Part shown: positions 16,272 through 25,653 of the stretch, in pieces
Layout: every line of letters starts with the position of its first letter
Position numbering within the stretch: position 1 is the stretch's first letter
DNA from: Stappia sp. WLB 29
Lineage (GTDB): Bacteria; Pseudomonadota; Alphaproteobacteria; Rhizobiales; Stappiaceae
Assembly (NCBI RefSeq): GCF_023507705.1
Contig: NZ_JALBGD010000001.1
Span: 1 to 64,000 of the forward strand
Direction: 5' to 3'
Length of the DNA stretch: 64,000 bases
Program-made: the position numbers and the translations under genes
The notes under the pieces: model-generated
Databases searched by the model: none
Told to the model about the DNA's origin: nothing
What the model saw: only the letters and a program-made list of their open reading frames with translations

Positions 16272-17945
16272 GTGCCATACAACGAGCGTTCGAAGACGAT
16301 TTCGCAAGGGATCGAGCGTTCGCCGAACAGGGCCATGTTCTATGGTCTCGGCTACACCAAGGAAGATTTCGACAACCCGATGATCGGCATTGCCAACGGG
16401 CATTCGACGATCACGCCCTGCAATGCCGGCCTGCAGCCGCTGGCCGACGTGGCGGTGAAGGCGATCAAGGAGGCGGGCGCCAATCCGCAGCTTTTCGGCG
16501 TGCCCACCATTTCCGACGGCATGTCGATGGGCACGGAAGGCATGAAATACTCGCTGATCTCCCGCGAGGTCATCGCCGACTGCGTCGAGATGACGGTGCA
16601 GGGCCAGTGGATGGACGGCGTGCTGGTGCTCGGCGGCTGCGACAAGAACAAGCCCGGCGGCATGATCGGCATCGTCCGCGCCAATGTCCCGGCGATCTAC
16701 GTCTATGGCGGCACGATCAAGCCGGGCAAGTGGAAGGGCCAGGACCTGTCGGTCATCTCCGCCTTCGAGGCGGTCGGCGCCATCAAGGCCGGCCGGATGA
16801 GCGAGGAGGACTTCGAGGGCATCGAGCGCAATGCCTGCCCGACCACCGGCGCCTGCGGGGGCATGTACACCGCCAACACCATGAGTTCCTCCTTCGAGGC
16901 GCTCGGCATGGCGCTGCTCTATTCCTCGACCATGGCCAACATCGACCAGGAGAAATTCGACTCCACGGCCGAATCCGCCCGCGTCCTCGTCGAGGCGGTG
17001 AAGAAGGGGTTGAAGCCGCGCGACATCGTCACCCGCAAGAGCGTCGAGAACGCGATCACCCTGGTGATGGCGACCGGCGGTTCCACCAATGCGGTGCTGC
17101 ATTACCTTGCCATCTGCCACGCGGCCGAGGTCGAGTGGACGCTGGACGACTTCGAGCGGATCCGCCGCAAGGTTCCGGTGATCTGCGACCTGAAGCCCTC
17201 CGGCAAGTATATGGCGGTCGACCTGCACAAGGCCGGCGGCGTGCCGCAGATCCTCAAGATCCTGCTGAATGCCGGCCTGCTCCACGGCGACTGCATGACC
17301 ATCACCGGCCGGACCCTCGCCGAGGAACTGGCCCATGTGCCGGATGCCCCGCCCGCCGACCAGGACGTGATCCGGCCGATCGAGCAGGCGCTCTATCCGG
17401 AAGGCCATCTCGCCATCCTGCGCGGCAACCTGGCCGAGGACGGCGCGGTCGCCAAGATCACCGGCCTCAAGTCGACCTCGATCACGGGCCCGGCGCGCGT
17501 CTTCGACGACGAGCAGTCGGCGATGGATGCGATCCTGTCCGACCGCATCCGCCCCGGCGACGTGCTGGTGCTGCGCTATCTCGGCCCGCGCGGCGGCCCG
17601 GGCATGCCGGAGATGCTGGCCCCGACCTCGGCGATCATCGGCCGAGGCCTCGGTGCCGACGTCGGCCTGATCACCGACGGCCGCTTCTCGGGCGGCTCCT
17701 GGGGCATGCTGGTCGGCCACGTCACGCCGGAAGCCTATGAGGGCGGCACCATCGCCCTGGTGGAGGAGGGCGACACGATCACCATCGACGCCTCGCGCCA
17801 GCTGCTGCAGCTGGAGGTGGACGACGAGGAACTCGCCCGCCGCCGCGCCAACTGGCGCCAGCCGGAGCCGCGCTACCGCAATGGCGTGCTCGGCAAGTTC
17901 TCCCAGCTCGCCCTGCCTGCCAACAAGGGCGCGGTGACGGGCTGA
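16272..17945 (+). CDS. ilvD: Dihydroxy-acid dehydratase
   Basis: This 557-aa enzyme dehydrates 2,3-dihydroxyisovalerate or 2,3-dihydroxy-3-methylvalerate to the 2-keto acids of valine and isoleucine synthesis. The three Fe-S cluster Cys are in place: Cys50 (TITPC), Cys123 (GGCDKNKPG) and Cys195 (TGACGG). The C-terminal GRFSGGSWG motif is also present. The pattern and length fit the short [2Fe-2S] IlvD type more than Edd or sugar-acid dehydratases. The GTG start follows GGGAGGA. It is isolated from other ilv genes and sits within a biosynthetic locus. It may be the housekeeping gene, a dedicated supplier of a branched keto acid, or a resistant copy of a target enzyme. Downstream, a strong hairpin ends the unit. 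Confidence 0.9.
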   Translation: MPYNERSKTISQGIERSPNRAMFYGLGYTKEDFDNPMIGIANGHSTITPCNAGLQPLADVAVKAIKEAGANPQLFGVPTISDGMSMGTEGMKYSLISREVIADCVEMTVQGQWMDGVLVLGGCDKNKPGGMIGIVRANVPAIYVYGGTIKPGKWKGQDLSVISAFEAVGAIKAGRMSEEDFEGIERNACPTTGACGGMYTANTMSSSFEALGMALLYSSTMANIDQEKFDSTAESARVLVEAVKKGLKPRDIVTRKSVENAITLVMATGGSTNAVLHYLAICHAAEVEWTLDDFERIRRKVPVICDLKPSGKYMAVDLHKAGGVPQILKILLNAGLLHGDCMTITGRTLAEELAHVPDAPPADQDVIRPIEQALYPEGHLAILRGNLAEDGAVAKITGLKSTSITGPARVFDDEQSAMDAILSDRIRPGDVLVLRYLGPRGGPGMPEMLAPTSAIIGRGLGADVGLITDGRFSGGSWGMLVGHVTPEAYEGGTIALVEEGDTITIDASRQLLQLEVDDEELARRRANWRQPEPRYRNGVLGKFSQLALPANKGAVTG

Positions 17946-17963
17946 CGGCGCCTTGAACTGCCT

Positions 17964-17986
17964 CGGGGCGGGGCTTGCCCGCCCCG
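17964..17986 (+). terminator. Hairpin after ilvD
   Basis: A perfect 9-bp GC stem (CGGGGCGGG with CCCGCCCCG, 5-base loop) lies 19 bases past the ilvD stop. There is no T-run, so termination would be imperfect or Rho-assisted. Confidence 0.5.
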
Positions 17987-18373
17987 CATGCGGAAAGGCG
18001 CCGACGAAAAGAGATAGAGCGGAACGGCGGTCCGACCGGAACGCAGCCCGCTCTATGCCCGTCCGGTCGCCGCACCATCCGGTTGATGGGGGGACGGTGC
18101 CGGTGGCTGGACGGGCAGGTTTTCCGAACGGCCGGAACGGGCGGACGAGACCCGGGCCAGGAACCAGCCGGTCGATCCGGGTCGGCAAGGTCAGGCAGTA
18201 GATCCTGGCCCAGGATGCCAGACTGTCAGCCGGGGTCGGAAGATCCCGGCCGTTGGTATTTGTGCGTGTCGCTTTCCAGTTACGAAGATGCATGTTGCAA
18301 TAGTCACAAGAAATAGAAAAATAGAATTAGACCGGCTCAAGGCCGTTTCCTATCCTCAATTTACAATCGAGTA

Positions 18374-18384
18374 GAATAATATTC
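18374..18384. promoter_or_regulatory. Palindrome GAATAATATTC ahead of dctP
   Basis: This perfect 11-base inverted repeat is immediately upstream of the dctP ribosome site. It resembles the AT-rich elements ahead of other operons in the locus and overlaps where a -10 box would lie. A regulator binding here would block or modulate transcription. Confidence 0.35.
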
Positions 18385-18402
18385 GCTTGAGGAGGGGAAA
18401 CT

Positions 18403-19584
18403 ATGTCGGCTGAAGAGTGGTGTTGTTGCTTCCTTGATGCAAGTAACGAAACGGCAGGGTCGGCAGTTCCCCTGCGCGCGAAAAAGAAACCGTCGGGCAC
18501 CTCCCGACTGGGGCGTGCGCGGTCGCTGCTGCTGGCCGGAGCCGTGGCGCTGGCGCTGGTTCCCGGCCTTGCGGTTCCGGCAAAGGCCGCCAGCTACACC
18601 ATGACGATCGCGCACCTCTACCCGGACGACCTGACCAACAACGAGACCGCGCCGGCCCTCAAGCATTTCGAGCAATTGGTCGAGAGCGCCACGGGCGGCG
18701 ACATCGACGTGCAGATTTTCGGCAACGGCGCGCTCGGCGGCGAGGTCGAAGCCGCGCAGCAGACCCGCGTCGGCAAGACCATCCAGTCGGTCATGCTGGG
18801 CTCGGGCACGCAGGCCTCCTTCTACCGCAACTACGAGATGATCACCTCGCCGTTCCTGTTTCCCGACTACCGGACGGCCTGGGCCTTCTTCGACAGCCCC
18901 TGGTTCGCCGAATTCATGAAGCCGATGGTCCAGGAAAGCGGCTTGCGCTATCTCGGCACGCTGGACGACGGCGGCGGCTTCGTCGCCTTCGCCAACAACA
19001 AGCGGCTGATCACCAAGGTCGAGGACCTGAAGGGCCTGCGCATCCGCGTGGAGGAAAACCAGGCGCACATGACGATCATGCGTGCGCTCGGCGCCTCGCC
19101 GACGCCGCTGCCCTGGGGCGAGCTGCAGACGGGCCTCGCCACCGGCCTGGTCGACGGCCATTTCCACGCGCCGGGCGTCAACGACATCTTCAAGTTCTAC
19201 GACGTGACCGACTTCACCACCTGGAGCGGCCACGTCTACAACACCATCACCTGGAGCGTCAGCGAGGCCTGGTTCTCGCAGCTGCCCGACAATTACAAGA
19301 AGATCGTCATCACCTCCGCCCGCGAGGCGGTGGCGATGGCCCATGGCATCGCCGCGCAGATCACCGTCGTCGGCTGGGTGAACTCCTGCAACAAGTTCGA
19401 GCAGTGCCACATCCTCTCCGACGAGGAGAAGCAGCGCATGCGCGACATCTCGCAGCCGCTCTATCGCGAGTGGCTGGTGGCGGAGTTCGGCGAGAAGGCC
19501 TCGCTCTACGACGATCTGCGCGCCGAAGTCTCGCGCATTCATGACGAGCTGAACCGTTCCGCCGTCGAGCTCTATCTCGACTGA
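18403..19584 (+). CDS. dctP: TRAP transporter solute-binding protein (DctP family)
   Basis: This 393-aa periplasmic protein captures a carboxylate-type solute for a TRAP transporter. An unusually long N-region (about 40 residues) precedes the hydrophobic signal core (LLLAGAVALALVPG), with probable cleavage after PAKA near residue 62. The DctP signature LKGLRIRVEE, holding the Arg that normally grips the substrate carboxylate, is present, followed by PWGELQTGLATGLVDG. The start is set by GAGGAGGGG 5-6 nt ahead of the ATG; no in-frame start is closer to the signal core. The Q and M subunit genes follow, forming an operon. The location within the biosynthetic locus hints at uptake of a precursor, but the ligand is unknown. 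Confidence 0.88.
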   Translation: MSAEEWCCCFLDASNETAGSAVPLRAKKKPSGTSRLGRARSLLLAGAVALALVPGLAVPAKAASYTMTIAHLYPDDLTNNETAPALKHFEQLVESATGGDIDVQIFGNGALGGEVEAAQQTRVGKTIQSVMLGSGTQASFYRNYEMITSPFLFPDYRTAWAFFDSPWFAEFMKPMVQESGLRYLGTLDDGGGFVAFANNKRLITKVEDLKGLRIRVEENQAHMTIMRALGASPTPLPWGELQTGLATGLVDGHFHAPGVNDIFKFYDVTDFTTWSGHVYNTITWSVSEAWFSQLPDNYKKIVITSAREAVAMAHGIAAQITVVGWVNSCNKFEQCHILSDEEKQRMRDISQPLYREWLVAEFGEKASLYDDLRAEVSRIHDELNRSAVELYLD

Positions 19585-19691
19585 CGCGGATGGCAGGCGG
19601 CGACGGGGCGTGTCCGGCCGCCGCCTGCCTCTCGCGGACGCGCGCGCCAGCCCCGTTCAAGACATCGCCTCAGCCGACCGGGACCGAACTC

Positions 19692-20417
19692 ATGAGCACG
19701 ATTACCTCCATCGGGCCGGGAGCGCTGCTTGGCGCCCTGCGCCGGGCCAGCGACACGGTCAACCGTGCGACCATTCTCGTCTGCGCGGTCCTGCTCGCCG
19801 TGATGCTGCTCGTCTCTGCGGCCGGCATCGTTCTGGAGCTGGGCCTGGCGCTTGCGGGGCGGCTCGGTCATGCTTCGTTGTTCGACAGCGGGCCGCTCGC
19901 TTTCGCCTATGCCAATACCCGTCCGTCGCTGTTCCGCCTGTTCCTGCCCTGGCTCGGCATGCTCAGCATCACCGTGGCGTTCAAGTATGGCGAGCATATC
20001 GCCATCCTCGCCGTGGCACGGCGGCTGCCCCGCTGGGCCGCGCGCCTGGCGCAGGCGGTGAACCTTGTCGCCATCGGCCTCTTCGCCCTGGCGCTGCTGT
20101 GGTACGGCTTCGGCTTCTTCCGCGAGGCGACCAACCTCTACATCATCTCCCCCAGCCTGCAGGTGGCGCATCACTGGACGGCGGCCTCCGTGCCGGTGGC
20201 CGGCGCGATCCTGTGCCTGCACCTCGTCGACGGCATGGCCCTTCTGGAAGAGCGCGGCGCGATCAGCGCGGCGGCCGAGGAGGTCGAGGCGGCGGAAGCG
20301 GAGCTGGAGTTCGGCGACGGGCCGCCGACGGTCGCGGGCGATCCGGACACGGCGGGCACAGGCGGGCGCGAGGCCGGTCCGGAGCCGGCGCGCCGCATCG
20401 CGGAGGCCGCGGGATGA
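19692..20417 (+). CDS. dctQ: TRAP transporter small membrane subunit (DctQ)
   Basis: This 241-aa inner-membrane protein has four hydrophobic segments, matching the DctQ fold that bridges the binding protein and the large permease. The C-terminal ~60 residues form an acidic, Ala/Glu-rich cytoplasmic tail, longer than in typical DctQ (~170 aa). The ATG at 19692 was chosen over an earlier in-frame start because the latter would add a Cys/Pro-rich stretch atypical of the family. Its stop overlaps the DctM start (ATGA), so translation is coupled. It lies 107 bases after dctP. Confidence 0.8.
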   Translation: MSTITSIGPGALLGALRRASDTVNRATILVCAVLLAVMLLVSAAGIVLELGLALAGRLGHASLFDSGPLAFAYANTRPSLFRLFLPWLGMLSITVAFKYGEHIAILAVARRLPRWAARLAQAVNLVAIGLFALALLWYGFGFFREATNLYIISPSLQVAHHWTAASVPVAGAILCLHLVDGMALLEERGAISAAAEEVEAAEAELEFGDGPPTVAGDPDTAGTGGREAGPEPARRIAEAAG

Positions 20418-21697
20418 GCGCCTCCGTCGCCTTCATCGTGCTGATGTTCATCGGCCTGCCGCTCGGCCTGGTGCTGACGGCCGCCGGCATGGTCGGCGCC
20501 TATTCCATCGGCGGGGCGGATTTCCTCGGCATCCTCGCCGACCGCTTCTACTCCGGCGTATCGGGCTACGTGCTGATCGCCGTGCCCTATTTCATCATCA
20601 CCGCCGAGATCATGAACCGCGCCGGGCTGACCGAGCGGCTGATCGCCTTCGCCAGCTCGCTGTTCGGCCGGGTGCCGGGCGCGCTGTCCCATGTCAACGT
20701 CACCACCTGCCTGATGTTCGCCGGGCTGACCGGCGCGGCGGTGACCGAGACGGCGGCGATCGGGCGCACGCTCATCCCCTCCATGCGCAAGGAGGGCTAC
20801 AGCGCCGCCTATTGCGCCGCCATCACGGCCTGCTCGGCCATCGTCGGGCCGATCATCCCGCCCAGCATCATCATGATCGCCTACGCGGCGACCTTGCGCG
20901 ACATCTCGATCCTCGGCCTCTTCGCCGCCGGCATCGTGCCGGGTCTGATGATGGGCCTCGCCATGCTGGTCGTCAGCGGCATCATCTCGTGGAAGCGCGG
21001 CTATGCCAGCCACCAGCGGGTGATGCTCTCGGTGATCGTCTCGACCGGCCTCAGCGCGCTGGCGGCGATGGGCATTCCGCTGGTCATTCTCGGCGGCGTG
21101 CTGAGCGGCGTGACCACGGTGACCGAGGCCTCGGTGATCGCCTGCATCTACGCGCTGGTGCTCGGCGGCTTCGCCTATCGCCGGCTCAGCCGGCAGGACC
21201 TTTGGGAGTCGCTCGTCTCCACCGTCAGCTTCAGCGGTGTGGTGTTCCTGCTGCTCGGCGCGTCCAACGTGCTCGGCTGGTTCGTCACCCGCTCCGGCAT
21301 CGCCCGCCAAGCGGCCGAGACCATCGCCAGCATGAGCGACAATCCGGTGGTGCAGATCCTCGCGGTCGCAGCACTGCTCATCGTCATCGGCATGTTCATC
21401 GACGTTCTGCCGGCGATCATCATCGCCGTGCCGGTGCTCGCTCCCGCCCTGGTCGAGCTCGGCTTCCACCCGCTGCATGCGGGCATGGTGATGCTGCTGG
21501 CGCTCAACCTCGGCAACATCACCCCGCCCGTCGGGCTGACCCTGATGACGGCCGCGCGAATAGCCAACGCCCCATACGAAAGCGCGGTGCGCGAGTCGCT
21601 GCCCTTCGCCTTCGCCCATGTGGTGATCGTGGTGCTGTGCGCGCTGTTCCCCGCCATCACCCTCCTGGTGCCGCGCATGTTCGCAGTCGGCATGTAG
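20414..21697 (+). CDS. dctM: TRAP transporter large permease (DctM)
   Basis: This 427-aa polytopic membrane protein of the DctM/YiaN family has about 11-12 transmembrane helices and forms the sodium-driven translocation channel of the TRAP transporter. Family-type stretches are clear: GLTGAAVTETAAIG near residue 105, PPSIIMI near 150 and LGNITPPVGL near 370. The start overlaps the dctQ stop by ATGA. The PLP-binding protein gene begins 42 bases later in the same direction, so the TRAP genes and the following three genes could form a single transcript. Confidence 0.9.
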   Translation: MSASVAFIVLMFIGLPLGLVLTAAGMVGAYSIGGADFLGILADRFYSGVSGYVLIAVPYFIITAEIMNRAGLTERLIAFASSLFGRVPGALSHVNVTTCLMFAGLTGAAVTETAAIGRTLIPSMRKEGYSAAYCAAITACSAIVGPIIPPSIIMIAYAATLRDISILGLFAAGIVPGLMMGLAMLVVSGIISWKRGYASHQRVMLSVIVSTGLSALAAMGIPLVILGGVLSGVTTVTEASVIACIYALVLGGFAYRRLSRQDLWESLVSTVSFSGVVFLLLGASNVLGWFVTRSGIARQAAETIASMSDNPVVQILAVAALLIVIGMFIDVLPAIIIAVPVLAPALVELGFHPLHAGMVMLLALNLGNITPPVGLTLMTAARIANAPYESAVRESLPFAFAHVVIVVLCALFPAITLLVPRMFAVGM

Positions 21698-21739
21698 GCG
21701 CCGTCCCTTTCGACAACCGTCACACAGAGAGTGAAGACC

Positions 21740-22417
21740 ATGACCAAGGATCAATCGGTGGAGCGGCTCACGGCAGTGCTGCAGAAGATCGCGGCGGCGG
21801 AGGAAGTGCGCGAGGGCAATCCCGGCCCGGTGACGCTGGTCGCCGTCAGCAAGACCTTCGACGCGGAGGCGATCCGCCCGGTGATCGCTGCAGGTTGCCG
21901 CGTGTTCGGCGAGAACAAGGTGCAGGAGGCGCAGGAGAAATGGCCGGCGCTGAAGGCCGAGTTCCCCGACATCGAGCTGCGCCTTCTGGGGCCGCTGCAG
22001 TCCAACAAGACGAAGGACGCGGTCGCGCTGTTCGACGTGATTGAGTCCGTCGACCGGGAAAAGATCGCCGCCGAGATCTCCCGCGAGATCGCCCGCCAGG
22101 GCCGCAGCCCACGCCTCTACGTGCAGGTGAACACGGGGCGCGAGCCGCAGAAAGCCGGCATCGATCCCGACGAGGCCATCGCCTTTGTCGAGCGCTGCCG
22201 CGACGTGCACGGGCTGACCATCGAGGGGTTGATGTGCATCCCGCCGGCCGGCGAGGACCCGGCGCCGCATTTCGAGCTGCTGGCCGCGCTCGCCGACAAG
22301 GCGGGGCTTGCCCGCCGCTCCATGGGCATGTCCGGCGACTACGAGAAGGCGGTGATCTACGGCGCCACCAGCGTGCGCGTCGGCTCGGCAATCTTCGGCG
22401 CAAGGACGTATGCCTGA
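21740..22417 (+). CDS. YggS/PLPBP-family pyridoxal phosphate-binding protein
   Basis: This 225-aa single-domain TIM-barrel protein resembles the N-terminal domain of alanine racemase. The PLP lysine is Lys38 in VAVSKTF, and the family blocks FGENKVQEA and MGMSGDYE, with RVGSAIFGAR at the end, are present. Members maintain PLP balance and have no strong catalytic activity of their own. I prefer the ATG at 21740; a GTG nine bases earlier is possible, and neither has a strong ribosome site. Most genomes carry the yggS gene beside proC or cell-division genes; here it lies between a TRAP transporter and a kinase-like gene. This suggests it protects or supplies PLP, or binds an amino acid intermediate, for the pathway. 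Confidence 0.85.
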   Translation: MTKDQSVERLTAVLQKIAAAEEVREGNPGPVTLVAVSKTFDAEAIRPVIAAGCRVFGENKVQEAQEKWPALKAEFPDIELRLLGPLQSNKTKDAVALFDVIESVDREKIAAEISREIARQGRSPRLYVQVNTGREPQKAGIDPDEAIAFVERCRDVHGLTIEGLMCIPPAGEDPAPHFELLAALADKAGLARRSMGMSGDYEKAVIYGATSVRVGSAIFGARTYA

Positions 22418-22464
22418 CCCACGTCTGACTCGGCTTTTCCTTTTTGAATTCAGGATCCTACCAG

Positions 22465-23817
22465 ATGAATATCAACGCTCACCAGAAGCTGGACTACCGG
22501 ATCACCCACCAGTTCGACGGCCTGACCATCTCGGACGGCGAGTTCCAGCGCCTGCTCGACATCGCCAGCTGGAACGGCCATGTGCCGACCTTCACCCGGC
22601 GCGGCCGCGGCTCCTGGGAAAGCCTGAACGAGCCCATCGCGCTGAAGGACGACCCTTCCGTCACCTTCCATGCGGCCAAGCTCAAGGGCGTCGGCCTTTG
22701 GAACCCGATCCTGCCGGGCGATGCGGAATATTCCAACAAGCTGCATGACGATGCCGGCAACGATCCCGTGCCGCCGCTGACGGACCTGCTGGAATATCTC
22801 GTCACCTATCCGCATTTCGGCATCTCGAACGAGGGCGAATACAAATACGCCTACAGCTCGCCGAGCCCGATCGGCGGCATCGTCCACGAGCGGGCCCATC
22901 GCGAGTTCTGGTCCGCCGAGCGCCTCGTGCGCCACGGCGTGCCGACCATCGCGCCGCTGGCGGTGATCGAATACGGCGGCAACCTGACCTTCCAGGACCA
23001 GCCGATGGGCGCGGTGCTGACGCTCTCGCCCGGCTCCGCCTCCTACCGCATCTCGGAGATCCTGTTCGGCGCCGGCATGGCGCGCGGCAGCGATCCCGCC
23101 TTCGACGCCCATTACGACGGCATCCGCGAGGCGCTCGGCGTGGAGGGCGACCCGGACGACGAGCGCGTCCGCCTTGCCGTCATCTGCAAGCTCGCCCGTG
23201 AGGCCGGCAAGCTGCTGCACGACTTCTCGCTGGCCGAGCTCTACCGCTATTCCGGCGACTGGGGCAATTTCGTCTACTCGGTCGAGAGCAAGCGGCTGTT
23301 CCTGATCGACCTCGATTCCGTGCAGGACATCAACAACCTGCCGCCGACGGCAAAGGCGATGCAGTCCTGGCGCGACCTGGCCAGCGCCATCTACCGGATG
23401 GTCGGCAAGATCGGCTATCCGACCGCGCTCGGCAAATACACCATCGACAACCTGATGGAGTTCGATCCGATCGCGGCGAAGATCGCCGGCTATTTCCCGG
23501 ACGTGCCGGAGGCCGAGATCCGCACCATCTCCCGCCGCCTGTGGGGCTACTTCATCCCGCATCTGGCGCTGCTGACCAAGCACCGGGACGACATTCTCGG
23601 CGGCTGGGACGGGGACCGGCGCAAGTCCTACAAGATGGACCACGACCTCTTCTACATCCTGGCGCTGACCCTGCTGCGGCCGCTGTTCGAGCGCAGCGCG
23701 GTCGGGCGCAAGTATCCGAGCGACATCACCGACGACGAGATGTGGGGCAAGGCCGAGCGCTTCCTCGGCAACCGCTTCCAGTATTTCGCCTGGTTGATGG
23801 GCCGGTACGATCTCTGA
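22465..23817 (+). CDS. Kinase-like-fold protein of unknown function
   Basis: This 450-aa soluble protein belongs to no family I can name. Residues 145-170 (HREFWSAERLVRHGVPTIAP) resemble the helix-C region of small-molecule kinases. Residues 250-284 (LLHDFSL, then GDWGNF, then LIDLDS) resemble the catalytic-loop and DFG-type segments of aminoglycoside or sugar phosphotransferases. The catalytic loop is shortened, so it may be an atypical or inactive kinase. There are no signal or membrane segments. It lies between the PLP-binding protein and the adenylation domain, with short gaps, which suggests a role in handling or activating the amino acid precursor. The fold call is tentative. Confidence 0.5.
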   Translation: MNINAHQKLDYRITHQFDGLTISDGEFQRLLDIASWNGHVPTFTRRGRGSWESLNEPIALKDDPSVTFHAAKLKGVGLWNPILPGDAEYSNKLHDDAGNDPVPPLTDLLEYLVTYPHFGISNEGEYKYAYSSPSPIGGIVHERAHREFWSAERLVRHGVPTIAPLAVIEYGGNLTFQDQPMGAVLTLSPGSASYRISEILFGAGMARGSDPAFDAHYDGIREALGVEGDPDDERVRLAVICKLAREAGKLLHDFSLAELYRYSGDWGNFVYSVESKRLFLIDLDSVQDINNLPPTAKAMQSWRDLASAIYRMVGKIGYPTALGKYTIDNLMEFDPIAAKIAGYFPDVPEAEIRTISRRLWGYFIPHLALLTKHRDDILGGWDGDRRKSYKMDHDLFYILALTLLRPLFERSAVGRKYPSDITDDEMWGKAERFLGNRFQYFAWLMGRYDL

Positions 23818-23890
23818 AGCAATTCCAGGGGAAGCGGGAACCTGTTTTCCGTTTGGAATTGCGTAAAAACAAAGGGACAGGAGTACGACG

Positions 23891-25495
23891 ATGGCGCGCA
23901 TCATTCCGCGACTGCTCGAGGCCCTGACGCGGCAGGCGCCGGAAGCTGCCGCCATCGCCTTCGAGACTACGACATGGACGCGGGCGGAGCTGCAGGATTT
24001 CGCCGCCCGCATTGCCGGCGCCTTGCGCGCCGGAGGCGTGCGCCGCGACGACCGGGTGGCCGTTTACCTCGACAAGTCGCCGGAGGCTGTCGGCGCGCTG
24101 CTCGGCGTGATGATGGCCGACGCGATCTGCGTGCCGCTCGACCCGACCGGGCCGGCGCCGCGCCTTGCTGGAATTCTCAAGGACTGCGAGCCGTCGATGC
24201 TGATCTCCTCGGGGAACAAGGCAAAGCGGCTGGAGGCGCTGGTGATCGAGGGCTGCGAGCTGCCGCCGGTGCTGGTGACGGGCGGCGTGCCGCTGGCGCT
24301 GTCGCCGGACGCGCGCGGCATCGCCCCGGTGATGCTGGAGCCGGTCAGCGAGGGGAGGGGCGAGGGGATCGCTCCGCCGCCCTTGCAGGTGATCGACGAG
24401 GACCTTGCCTACATCCTCTACACCTCGGGCTCGACCGGTCGCCCCAAGGGCGTGATGATCAGCCACCGGGCCATCGTCGCCTTTTCCGACTGGGCGGGGG
24501 AATATTTCGCGCTTGAAGCGCAGGACCGGGTCGCCTCCCATTCGCCGCTGCATTTCGACCTGTCGCTGTTCGACGTGTGGACGACGCTGGCGCATGGGGC
24601 CTGCGTGCACCTGGTGCCGCAGGGCATCTCCTTCATGGCGACGGACCTGGTGCGCTTCATTGCCGAAAGCCGCGTCACCGTGTGGCAGTCGGTGCCGTCC
24701 GTGCTGCGGATGATCACCCGCCAGCTCGGCGATCCGGGCCCGGAGTTCGATCACCTGCGGCTGATCTTCTTCGCCGGCGAGCCCTATCCGCCGGCGGAGC
24801 TGCGCGATCTCATGTCCCGTCTGCCGAAGGCGCGCTATCACAACATCTACGGCGCCACCGAGATCAACGACGTCACCTGCCACACGTTGACCGGCCTGCC
24901 GGACGACGGGCCGCTGCCCATCGGCGTGCCTTGCGCCCATATGGAGGTGCTGGTGCTGGGCGAGGAGGGCGAGGTGCTGTCGGGGCAAGGCGCCGTAGGC
25001 GAGCTCTGCGCCCGCGGGCCGACGCTGGCCAAGGGCTATTGGGGCGATCCGGCGATGACGGCGGCGAAGTTCGTCCAGGACCCGCGCCACGACCTTTACC
25101 CCGACCTGCTCTACCGCACCGGCGATCTGGTGCGCATCGGCGAGGGCGGCACGCTGCACTATGTCGGAAGGCGGGATTCCCAGGTGAAGATCCGCGGCTT
25201 CCGCGTCAATATCGGCGAGGTCGAGGAAGCCCTGCTGCGCCACGACGCCATCAGCGAGGTGGCGGTGATCGACGAACTCGACGCCGACGGCAACCGCACG
25301 CTGGCCGCCTGCTTCATCGCGCCCGGTGAGGTGCCGGATGCGCGCACGCTGAAGCGGCACTGCCTGGCCTTCCTGCCCAACTACATGGTGCCGGAGCGTT
25401 TCGTGCCGGTCGATACCCTGCCGCGCACCTCGACCGGCAAGATCGACCGCCAGGCCCTGCGCCGGCAGCAGGAGGCAACGGCGCAGCCGGCCTGA
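23891..25495 (+). CDS. Stand-alone amino acid adenylation domain (NRPS-like A domain)
   Basis: This 534-aa AMP-forming ligase has the adenylation core motifs in order: A3 YTSGSTGRPKG (near 177), A4 HFDLSLFD (near 218), A5 YGATE (near 320), A7 YRTGDL (near 408), A8 KIRGFRVNIGEVEEAL (near 435) and A10 GKIDRQAL (near 516). No carrier or condensation domain is attached, so it must load a separate carrier; the 90-aa carrier of the locus is the obvious acceptor. Aligned by eye with GrsA, the pocket residues read roughly D-L-F-Q-F-A-I-D-V, which I cannot assign; Asp at position 330 would suit a basic side chain. The start follows AGGAG. A hairpin (25528-25553) lies after the stop. Confidence 0.85.
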   Translation: MARIIPRLLEALTRQAPEAAAIAFETTTWTRAELQDFAARIAGALRAGGVRRDDRVAVYLDKSPEAVGALLGVMMADAICVPLDPTGPAPRLAGILKDCEPSMLISSGNKAKRLEALVIEGCELPPVLVTGGVPLALSPDARGIAPVMLEPVSEGRGEGIAPPPLQVIDEDLAYILYTSGSTGRPKGVMISHRAIVAFSDWAGEYFALEAQDRVASHSPLHFDLSLFDVWTTLAHGACVHLVPQGISFMATDLVRFIAESRVTVWQSVPSVLRMITRQLGDPGPEFDHLRLIFFAGEPYPPAELRDLMSRLPKARYHNIYGATEINDVTCHTLTGLPDDGPLPIGVPCAHMEVLVLGEEGEVLSGQGAVGELCARGPTLAKGYWGDPAMTAAKFVQDPRHDLYPDLLYRTGDLVRIGEGGTLHYVGRRDSQVKIRGFRVNIGEVEEALLRHDAISEVAVIDELDADGNRTLAACFIAPGEVPDARTLKRHCLAFLPNYMVPERFVPVDTLPRTSTGKIDRQALRRQQEATAQPA

Positions 25496-25653
25496 GCGCG
25501 GGGCGTTAGAGTGCCCCATGCCGTCTCCTCCGATACCGACGCGGGAATCGGAGATACCAACAAAGCGTGGTGACGGCGGGTGATAAGGGGAGGAGCTGAA
25601 ACGAGCCATTCCCATGGCCGCATTCCTCACGAACTGCGCGAGGAAGAGGGGAA

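Larger units (their letters stand above)
17946..18402. other. Intergenic region between ilvD and the TRAP operon
   Basis: Apart from the hairpin after ilvD, I see no gene. The last 120 bases become AT-rich and include the perfect palindrome GAATAATATTC (18374-18384), 18 bases ahead of the dctP start codon. This is probably the TRAP operon promoter or operator. Confidence 0.5.
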
